Assembly: GCA_039917655.1 (NCBI GenBank)
Contig: JBDSJC010000193.1
Location: 1 to 8,944 of the forward strand
Reading direction: 5' to 3'
Length of the DNA stretch: 8,944 bases
DNA from: PNKC01 sp039917655
Lineage (GTDB): Bacteria > Chloroflexota > Dehalococcoidia > Tepidiformales > Tepidiformaceae
The notes under the pieces were generated by a model, which ran no database searches, was not told where the DNA came from, and saw nothing but the letters and a program-made list of their open reading frames with translations. Below are positions 1 through 4,933 of the stretch, piece by piece (positions within the stretch are counted from its first letter, which is position 1; each line of letters begins with the position of its first letter). The position numbers were made by a program, and so were the translations under genes.

Positions 1-160
1 AGCGGCCTTCGACCCGTGGGTTCTCCACATCCTGAATGACGAACCAGATACCCATTGCCGCGACCAGGCTGAACAGACCAAGCGCCCAGTGCTGGTAGAG
101 GCTGTTGACAGACCCGAAGGCCAACCCCCGGATAACCCGCAACCGGGATGATGCGCTCAA
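1..160 (-). CDS. cdaR: YbbR-domain protein, N-terminal part (CdaR, regulator of c-di-AMP synthesis)
   Basis: This is the first 53 codons of a gene that continues beyond position 1. The frame reads from a TTG at 160-158, which overlaps the cdaA stop as TTGA, so the two genes are probably translationally coupled. No ATG lies in frame before the membrane segment, so TTG is the most economical start. After a short basic N-terminus (residues 1-20) comes a segment reading QHWALGLFSLVAAMGIWFVI (about residues 24-43), then a charged stretch. This is the usual beginning of YbbR proteins: a basic, Trp-containing lead into one membrane anchor, ahead of extracytoplasmic YbbR repeats, which here lie outside the window. 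In characterised Firmicutes the YbbR protein encoded beside CdaA binds the cyclase and modulates its output. The identification rests on the membrane anchor plus position directly after cdaA; the repeats themselves are not visible. Confidence 0.8.
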   Translation of the reverse strand, partial: MSASSRLRVIRGLAFGSVNSLYQHWALGLFSLVAAMGIWFVIQDVENPRVEGR

Positions 161-981
161 ACGGGTATCCCTCCGTGGCCGTTCTGCGCGGCGGCCTTCG
201 CACTCGCGGGCTCCAGCAGACGTTCGAGCACCGCCCGCAGCCGGCGCTCATCGGCGACAAGCGTCAGCCGCCCGTGCAGCGCCACGCTGATATCGCCTGT
301 CTCCTCTGAGACCACCACGGTGAGCGCGTCCGTCTGCTCGGTGACGCCGATGGCCGCGCGGTGCCGCGTCCCGAGGAACCGGTCGTCGGCGCTCAGTTCC
401 CCGGCCAGGGGCAGCACACAGCCCGCGGCCACCACCCGGTCTTCGCGCAGCACAACGGCCATGTCGTGCAGCGGCGAGTTCGGGTAGAAGATGCCCGCCA
501 GCAGCTCCGGCGAGATACGCGCGTCCACCGGCACCCCCGTTTCGATGATATCGCCCAGTCCCGTGCCCCGTTCGATCACGAACAGCCCGCCGTGGCGTTC
601 CGCGGACATTCGTTCCGCGGCCCTCACAACCGAGTCGATCATCTCCTCGTAGCGGCGAGACCTGAGCCAGCCTTGCACTCCTGTCCGCCCCAGCCGGTCC
701 AGGGAGCGCCGGATCTCCGGCTGGAAGACGATGGCCGCCCCAACGAGCAGCGCTGTGAACGAGTTCTGCACCAGGAAGTTGATAACCGTCAGGTCCAGCA
801 GCCGCCCGAGGACCACGAACACCAGGAGCAGCGCCAGGGCCCCACGCAGCTGCGTCATCGCCCGCGTGCCAGTGAGCAGACGCAACGTGGAGAAAATGAC
901 AGCCGCTATCAACAGCACGTCGATCGCGCTGGAAAAGCCGAACTGGGCGAGGATCTCGCGAAGGTGGGTTGTATCGGGCAT
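157..981 (-). CDS. cdaA: Membrane diadenylate cyclase CdaA (c-di-AMP synthase)
   Basis: The product condenses two ATP into the second messenger c-di-AMP at the inner face of the membrane. The 274-residue protein has the CdaA layout: three hydrophobic segments near residues 18-36, 45-60 and 65-86, a linker with FQPEIRRSLDRLGR (about 86-99), then a DAC (DisA_N) domain from about 112 to 255. The GTRHRAAIG motif with its RHR (206-208) is intact, as are the flanking ERGTGL and SEETG stretches. The other signature, normally D-G-A, reads D173-M174-A175 within PLHDMAVV, which is unusual. The start chosen is the ATG at 981. A TTG ten codons upstream (1011) would add MARALPRVPA, and neither has a convincing Shine-Dalgarno. 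The length is normal for the family. The gene lies 69 nt after argF and overlaps cdaR, so it is probably expressed with them. c-di-AMP usually governs potassium and osmotic balance and wall homeostasis. Confidence 0.93.
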   Translation of the reverse strand: MPDTTHLREILAQFGFSSAIDVLLIAAVIFSTLRLLTGTRAMTQLRGALALLLVFVVLGRLLDLTVINFLVQNSFTALLVGAAIVFQPEIRRSLDRLGRTGVQGWLRSRRYEEMIDSVVRAAERMSAERHGGLFVIERGTGLGDIIETGVPVDARISPELLAGIFYPNSPLHDMAVVLREDRVVAAGCVLPLAGELSADDRFLGTRHRAAIGVTEQTDALTVVVSEETGDISVALHGRLTLVADERRLRAVLERLLEPASAKAAAQNGHGGIPV

Positions 982-1050
982 GGCAGGCACGCGCGGCAGT
1001 GCGCGAGCCAATCATAGCCGGTGCAAGGGCGAGCGCCGGTTTAGACGGCG

Positions 1051-1986
1051 CTAGACGCCCAAATCACCCGTGGCGCCCAGCAGAAAGGCGACCACCGCCG
1101 CCTGCGCCCAGACCCGGTTTTCCGCCTGGTCGAAGATGATCGAATGCTGGCTCTCCATCATCTCGTCAGTGATTTCGTCGCCGCGGTGGGCTGGCAGATC
1201 GTGCATGACGAGCGCGCCCGCGGCCGCCTTGTCCATCAAAGCGCGGTTCAGCTGGTAGCCGGCGAAATCTATACGCCGGCGCTCCGATTCACGCTCCTGG
1301 CCCATGCTCGTCCAAACGTCCGTGTAGACGGCCTGGGCGCCCGTCACGGCCTCCACCGGGTCCGTTACCAGCGTCAACTTGCCTCCGGACGATTCGGCTC
1401 GCGCGCTCGCCTCCGAGACCACGGGCTCGGGCAGCATGTAGCCGCGCGGCGCGGCCATCCGGACATCCATGCCCAGCGCCGTGGCGGTGAGGACCAGGCT
1501 GGCAGCCACGTTGTAGCCGTCGCCGACGAAGGCGATCGATTTGCCGCGCAGGTCGCCGAGCTTCTCCTGCACCGTCAGCAGGTCGGCCAGCGCCTGGCAG
1601 GGGTGCTCTTCGTTGGTCAGCGCGTTGATCACCGGGATGCCCGAATACTCGGCGTACTCTTCGACGATCTCCTGGCCGAAGGTGCGCACAGCGACGATAT
1701 CGACGTACCGCGCGAGCACCCGCGAGACATCCTTGATGGCCTCGCGCTCGCCGAGGCCCACTTCCTGGGGCGCGAGGTAGATCGTCTCGCCGCCAAGGTG
1801 CCGCATTGCCACCTGGAAGCTCACGCGCGTCCGCAACGAAGGCTTTTCGAAGACCAACGCGAGTTGGCGGCCTTCGAGCACACGCTCGGGGCGGGCCTTG
1901 AGCCTCGCGGCTACTTTGAGGACGTAAGCGATCTCCTCGGCGGAAAGATCCGCGGAGGAGAGCAGGTGGCGGGGCTGATTCGACAT
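1051..1986 (-). CDS. argF: Ornithine carbamoyltransferase (ArgF), with altered substrate motifs
   Basis: The expected reaction is carbamoyl phosphate plus ornithine to citrulline in cytoplasmic arginine biosynthesis. At 311 residues it has normal family length and both transcarbamylase domains. The carbamoyl-phosphate side reads EKPSLRTRVSF (residues 47-57, S-L-R-T-R where S-T-R-T-R is usual) and HPCQALADLLT (128-138). The second domain has GDGYNVAASL (155-164), DVWTSMGQE (223-231), the SMG loop of ornithine-type enzymes, and MHDLPAHRGDEIT (261-273). The catalytic HCLP motif is therefore HDLP (262-265), and the first Asn of the usual GDGNNVANSL is Tyr. The SMG loop, HPCQ and overall length favour ornithine transcarbamylase over the aspartate enzyme. 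The substituted residues contact the amino-acid substrate in characterised enzymes, so a different acceptor is possible. The start ATG at 1986 has no Shine-Dalgarno but has a -10-like TATACT 6 nt upstream. Confidence 0.9.
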   Translation of the reverse strand: MSNQPRHLLSSADLSAEEIAYVLKVAARLKARPERVLEGRQLALVFEKPSLRTRVSFQVAMRHLGGETIYLAPQEVGLGEREAIKDVSRVLARYVDIVAVRTFGQEIVEEYAEYSGIPVINALTNEEHPCQALADLLTVQEKLGDLRGKSIAFVGDGYNVAASLVLTATALGMDVRMAAPRGYMLPEPVVSEASARAESSGGKLTLVTDPVEAVTGAQAVYTDVWTSMGQERESERRRIDFAGYQLNRALMDKAAAGALVMHDLPAHRGDEITDEMMESQHSIIFDQAENRVWAQAAVVAFLLGATGDLGV

Positions 1987-1992
1987 CGGCGA

Positions 1993-1998
1993 AGTATA
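1993..1998 (-). promoter_or_regulatory. Candidate -10 element for a leaderless argF transcript
   Basis: On the minus strand TATACT is separated from the argF ATG by six bases. An RNA started at normal distance from such a -10 box would begin at or within a base or two of the start codon, giving a leaderless mRNA. This agrees with the absence of a Shine-Dalgarno before argF. No good -35 hexamer is visible 16-18 nt upstream, so the call rests on one hexamer and its spacing. Confidence 0.35.
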
Positions 1999-2002
1999 AC
2001 CA

Positions 2003-2052
2003 AGTGTTGAGTGGGCCGGAGTGCTGAGTGGCCCGAGTGCTGAGTGTGCGCG
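2003..2052. repeat. Three tandem imperfect 16-17 nt repeats (AGTGCTGAGTG core)
   Basis: Three consecutive units start at 2003, 2020 and 2036. Each begins AGTGYTGAGTG, followed by a variable GC-rich hexamer. The first unit has TT where the other two have CT. The array lies directly upstream of the candidate argF -10 element, where a -35 box or an operator would lie, so it could be regulatory or simply slippage-derived repeat DNA. Confidence 0.7.
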
Positions 2053-2094
2053 AGGCGCAAGGCCTGAGGCCTACTGCGTTCTCCAAACTTTTTT

Positions 2095-2134
2095 TAGCGA
2101 CGTTGTAGCCCGCTTAGCACGTTGCTAGCCCGTT
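2095..2134. repeat. Tandem imperfect 20-nt direct repeat (TAGC-ACGTTG-TAGCCCG)
   Basis: Two adjoining 20-nt units, 2095-2114 and 2115-2134, share TAGC, ACGTTG and TAGCCCG blocks in the same order. They differ by one inserted G in the first unit, one inserted C in the second and a C/T change near the end. The second unit runs into the left arm of the hairpin at 2124-2150. They may be parts of one repeat element. Confidence 0.65.
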
Positions 2135-2150
2135 CGAGGAACGGGTTAGC
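2124..2150. repeat. Long-stem hairpin, 12-bp arms with 3-nt loop
   Basis: GCTAGCCCGTTC (2124-2135) and GAACGGGTTAGC (2139-2150) pair over 12 positions, with eleven Watson-Crick pairs and one G-T, around a GAG loop. Neither strand has a U-tract right after the stem, so it is not a standard intrinsic terminator. It lies downstream of the minus-strand ATP-grasp operon and upstream of argF. It could end that transcript, protect its 3' end, or be a REP-type palindrome. Confidence 0.7.
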
Positions 2151-2245
2151 CCTCCGGTAGCGCGTTAACGGCGTTCCGAATGGAGTGGAGGCGGCTAAGG
2201 AGGGTGTGGCGGGCGAGCATTTGGGGAGCCTGGCATGCCGGGCGG

Positions 2246-2302
2246 CGTAGCGCCCAGGGGTGGGTGGCAGCGAAACGAAGGCCAGACCAGGGGTGCGCTA
2301 CG
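2246..2302. repeat. Inverted repeat CGTAGCGC...GCGCTACG, possible REP-like element
   Basis: Perfect 8-nt arms at 2246-2253 and 2295-2302 enclose 41 nt. The interior has the nonamer CCAGGGGTG twice in direct orientation (about 2254-2262 and 2287-2295). The right arm overlaps the stop codon of the GNAT remnant. The arms are short for the spacing, so chance cannot be excluded. The nested direct repeat makes a mobile or REP-like intergenic element somewhat more likely. Confidence 0.4.
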
Positions 2303-2459
2303 TGAGCGATTTCCAGTACACGGTGGTGTCACAGGACATGCGGTCCGGGTTGAGGGCATAGCCGGGGATGACTCCGCAGAAGTTCCAGCCGAGGCGGCGA
2401 TAGAGGCGCTCCGCCCTGAACTGCTCCCTGGGGGTCCCGTGCGACCATGAGGGCAACAT
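2298..2459 (-). pseudogene. C-terminal remnant of a GNAT-family N-acetyltransferase
   Basis: A 53-codon frame from an ATG at 2459 to a TAG at 2298-2300 encodes the end of a GNAT domain. It contains AERLYRRLGW, then VIPGYALNPD, then CDTTVYWKSL, in the order seen in GNAT proteins (last acetyl-CoA-binding helix and final strands). The rest of the fold, including the acetyl-CoA pyrophosphate loop of type Q/R-x-x-G-x-G/A, is missing. An in-frame TGA lies four codons upstream of the ATG. The residues just before AERLYRRL do not look like GNAT, while the neighbouring frame there is only weakly suggestive, so a frameshift in addition to truncation is plausible. Upstream sequence to 2570 does not restore the domain. 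It is most likely a dead fragment; a very small expressed protein is possible but unsupported. Confidence 0.7.
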
Positions 2460-2570
2460 CACCGGTCAGTCGTTGAACGTGGATGGCGGCTTACGGCTGA
2501 ACTGAGCCGGCGATCTGCTTGCCCCACGACGAAGCGAGGCCGGGCGGTCGCGGCGACGGGATGGGAGCAA

Positions 2571-3854
2571 TTAGTCCCGGACGAAGGTGCCGAGGAAGTA
2601 CTTTGGGTCACGGATGAAGCTCGCGAGATGTTGGACGCCGTTCAGGCGGCCCGGCCACGGGTCCGACGAATCTCCGACGGCGTCGATCGTGTCCCCGGCG
2701 CTGTCTCGCATCCAGGCCCACCAACGGTGGGCCTCTCGAGGGCCCATCCGCAAGGTCGACAGCCTGGTGGCGACCATCACCTCGAGGGCGAATCGATGCC
2801 GCCACCGCCGCGGAGCGTTGGCCGGGGGTCCGGACGCTGCAAACTTGTGGACCTCTCGCTCAACTTCCGGCCAATTGCCCTGGGCCGCCTGATACCAGAG
2901 GTATGCCAGGCGGAGCCCCCTCGCGGCGGGCAGGCTGATGCTATTGAACACACGAGGATTGAAATCGATCAGCAGCAGACGGCCGCGCACGCGGATGAAC
3001 TCGGCCTCGAAGATGCCGAAGAATCCGGTCTGGCGGGCGAGTTCGCGTATCTGCCCGGCCACCTCGAGGTCTACCTTCGCGGCGACGAAACAGACGCCGA
3101 CGCCGAGACGCCGCGGGTACTGAAGCACTTTCCATGAGGCATCGAAGGCTGCCATCCCGCGCGCGTCATCGATGAATCCGTAGAGGTTGTAGATGCGTGA
3201 GGCGGCGGCTGAGAGGTATTCCTGAATGAACGGGAATCCCGCTTCTGGGTCGCGGGCCAGCACCACCGGGTCCATCGTCCTGGCCGAGATCTGCGTGTAG
3301 GCGGCAACTAGCTCGGCGGCGTTGCCGACCTTCTTGCCCTTGAACCAGGCATCAGAGCCGATGTGGGTCCGCGGCTTGACGATCACCGGATACTGCAGTT
3401 CGCGCGAGAGCCTCCGCAGGTCTTCGAGGGACGTTGGGAACCAGGATTTAGGCGACTCGAGCGCTGCCGCTGCGGCGGCGTAGTACAGGCGCTCCTTATT
3501 CAGGAGAGCGTAGATCGCGTCGCCGGGGGGCAGGTAGGGTTGGAACCAACTCCTTAGTTCATCCTGGTGCGCTGCCGCGAGCCAGGTGAGCCCATCAAGG
3601 CCGGGCATGAGCACGCTGCCCGGATGGCGGCGGCCCTGGCCGATCAGCCAGGCCAACTGGTCAGAGAGGCTGAGGGAATCGGAGAGAGGCTGGACCGTTT
3701 CCGTCACGAACCGGCTGAACCGCGCGGGCGAAGTCCACGGTGCGAGCGGAGCACGGATTGGAACGCCGGAGCGGCCGAGGTCGCGGATGGCGCCCAGGGT
3801 GCCGTTCCCACCGTAGGGCGCAGCGAACAGGGCCGGGGGGAGCCTGCTGGTCAT
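2571..3854 (-). CDS. ATP-grasp family ligase, substrate unknown
   Basis: ATP-grasp enzymes activate a carboxylate as an acyl phosphate and join it to an amine or thiol. The 427-residue product has a pre-grasp region (about 1-110), including a PYGGNGTLGAIRDLGRSG stretch reminiscent of a nucleotide-binding N-lobe. YPVIVKP follows (about 154-160), whose Lys is the expected ATP ligand, then the hinge FPFIQEYL (about 208-216). Near 280-296, FEAEFI and IDFNPRVFNS supply the Glu, Asp, Asn and Arg of the metal and phosphate site. The C-terminal 120 residues are Trp- and Arg-rich and match nothing I recognise. The ATG at 3854 is chosen because it overlaps the upstream stop as ATGA, implying coupling to the GNAT/FemAB-like gene. 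The same frame stays open to 4040, but that extension lies inside the neighbour and reads as low-complexity Arg/Pro. Given its neighbours, a role in adding an amino acid or amine to an envelope molecule is inferred. Confidence 0.85.
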   Translation of the reverse strand: MTSRLPPALFAAPYGGNGTLGAIRDLGRSGVPIRAPLAPWTSPARFSRFVTETVQPLSDSLSLSDQLAWLIGQGRRHPGSVLMPGLDGLTWLAAAHQDELRSWFQPYLPPGDAIYALLNKERLYYAAAAAALESPKSWFPTSLEDLRRLSRELQYPVIVKPRTHIGSDAWFKGKKVGNAAELVAAYTQISARTMDPVVLARDPEAGFPFIQEYLSAAASRIYNLYGFIDDARGMAAFDASWKVLQYPRRLGVGVCFVAAKVDLEVAGQIRELARQTGFFGIFEAEFIRVRGRLLLIDFNPRVFNSISLPAARGLRLAYLWYQAAQGNWPEVEREVHKFAASGPPANAPRRWRHRFALEVMVATRLSTLRMGPREAHRWWAWMRDSAGDTIDAVGDSSDPWPGRLNGVQHLASFIRDPKYFLGTFVRD

Positions 3855-4840
3855 CGTTTGACCCGGTTGAGGACGCGCCGAAACACCCGCGGCAAGTTCT
3901 CGGCGGTCGCCAGCAAGCTGTAAACCGGTAGTGGAGCAACTACGAACTGGAACTGGACGCCGCTGGCAGGCGCCCACCGGCGCTTGTAATCGAATTGGGA
4001 ACCCAGGCTGAGGTGTTCGAGCCCGTGTTCGCGGGCCCATCGGAAAGTTTCGAAAAACGTCCTCGTGCCAACGCTGTGCCAGTCATAATCGGGATCGCGA
4101 TAGACGGTGTTCACTGCGAGTCGGCCGTTTTGCACGAAGCCGACCATTCCGGCAACCCATCGGTCGCCGTCACGCAGGCACCATGCATGGGCGATGCCCG
4201 ACCGCAAGCCCCATTCGGTCGCCACGAGCCGTTCAGGCGACTTCGCCGAGACCGCCGAAAGATCTCCGGTGAAGTGGCGTGCTCGCCACCTTTCGATCGT
4301 CCATTTGGCGCCCTGAAGATCGTCCACCACGAGCTCGAAGTCAGCTGTTCGTTTGTTCGCTCGCACGATCGATTTCCAGAGGTCGCGCTTTCGCCAGTAG
4401 GGCTCCGGGTCGTCTTTGAGGTCGAATTCGTATGACGGCACTCGCTCTCTCCATCGTACGTTCGCCCATCCGGAAGGGTCAGTAGGCGAGGCCCAAACGC
4501 CGACTGCGAGGCCGGTAGCCGCGAGGACGTGGGTGGGACTGCCCACACTCGGGAACGGTTGTAGCTCGGGGATGACTCCTTGCAGGAGGGGTTCCCAGTA
4601 GCGGCCGCAGAGGCTCAGAGGGACCACGGCCCACGGCGCACCGTGAAATCGAAGGACAGCAATGCGCTTTTGGTGGCCGCTTTCCGTGGCGTGAAGCTGC
4701 TCGAGCAGGGCCCTCGGCACCCATGCCTCGCCGCCAACTGCCTCGTAGGCTTTCAACACCGCCGCATCGACCCGCTTGTGCCACGAAAGTGAAATGGCCG
4801 CGTCGCGACCGGCGACAGGAAGACGTTCGAGGCTGCGCAT
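3851..4840 (-). CDS. GNAT/FemAB-like acyltransferase (Acetyltransf_6 type)
   Basis: The 329-residue protein resembles the double-GNAT-fold family that includes FemAB aminoacyl transferases and BioF2-like acetyltransferases acting on cell-surface polysaccharides. The recognisable part is the C-terminal half. After a basic WRKRDLWKSIVRANKRT helix (about 157-171), an acceptor-side region reads RWVAGMVGFVQNGRLAVNTVYRD. The closing SLGSQFDYKRRW near residue 285 corresponds to the family's usual D-x-G-x-x-x-x-Y-K-x-x-W ending. There is no signal peptide or obvious membrane helix, so it is cytoplasmic. The ATG at 4840 lacks a strong Shine-Dalgarno and no better start is in frame nearby. It overlaps the ATP-grasp gene by four bases and is divergent from the glycosyltransferase gene across a gap of under 100 nt. 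Acyl donor and acceptor cannot be read from sequence; acetyl-CoA or an aminoacyl donor are the family precedents. Confidence 0.78.
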   Translation of the reverse strand: MRSLERLPVAGRDAAISLSWHKRVDAAVLKAYEAVGGEAWVPRALLEQLHATESGHQKRIAVLRFHGAPWAVVPLSLCGRYWEPLLQGVIPELQPFPSVGSPTHVLAATGLAVGVWASPTDPSGWANVRWRERVPSYEFDLKDDPEPYWRKRDLWKSIVRANKRTADFELVVDDLQGAKWTIERWRARHFTGDLSAVSAKSPERLVATEWGLRSGIAHAWCLRDGDRWVAGMVGFVQNGRLAVNTVYRDPDYDWHSVGTRTFFETFRWAREHGLEHLSLGSQFDYKRRWAPASGVQFQFVVAPLPVYSLLATAENLPRVFRRVLNRVKR

Positions 4841-4924
4841 GGCTTCATTCAGCGGTATGTTCAGTCTCGTAGCGCCGACACGAAGTTGGGGTCGAGGCGC
4901 GCATGAAGGCTAATGCCGACCGCC

Positions 4925-4930
4925 GGGAGG
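4925..4930 (+). promoter_or_regulatory. Ribosome binding site GGGAGG that favours the ATG at 4934
   Basis: GGGAGG ends three bases before the ATG at 4934. A competing ATG at 4913, in the same frame, has only GAAGG, also three bases away. The stronger match supports the shorter glycosyltransferase. The 4841-4933 gap must also contain the promoters for both divergent operons; only a weak TATGTT (4856-4861, plus strand) is visible. Confidence 0.5.
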
Positions 4931-4933
4931 AAG

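Larger units (their letters stand above)
1987..2570. other. Gene-poor junction with repeats and a decayed gene
   Basis: About 580 nt lie between the argF start and the ATP-grasp stop. It holds two sets of short tandem repeats (2003-2052 and 2095-2134), a long-stem hairpin (2124-2150), a widely spaced inverted repeat (2246-2302) and a GNAT C-terminal remnant (2298-2459). A 7-T run (2089-2095) and the small palindrome AGGCCTGAGGCCT (2060-2072) are also present, but they do not form a compact terminator. I see nothing interpretable in 2151-2245 apart from the 8-bp palindromes CGTTAACG and GGCATGCC. In 2460-2570 I see only a GTCGCGGCGAC palindrome (2547-2557). No transposase or tRNA is visible. 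Confidence 0.6.

Noticed and set aside
361..2010. Long plus-strand open frames at 361-1017 and 1144-2010
   Set aside because: They are antisense to the well-supported cdaA and argF genes, have His/Arg/Gln-rich compositions typical of high-GC shadow frames, and match no family.
2060..2095. Rho-independent terminator from AGGCCTGAGGCCT and the 7-T run
   Set aside because: The palindrome is 16 nt away from the T run and no gene reads rightward into it; on the minus strand the order is wrong for a terminator.
2003..2134. CRISPR-like array
   Set aside because: The repeats are tandem or nearly so, short and imperfect, with no unique spacers of regular length and no cas genes.
2235..2450. 71-codon plus-strand open frame in the gene-poor gap
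   Set aside because: It lies opposite the GNAT remnant and the inverted repeat, has no ribosome binding site or recognisable domain, and is Gly/Arg/Ala-rich.
3855..4040. N-terminal extension of the ATP-grasp frame to 4040
   Set aside because: The extra 62 residues lie inside the GNAT/FemAB-like gene, are Arg/Pro-rich, and the ATGA overlap at 3854 is a natural start.
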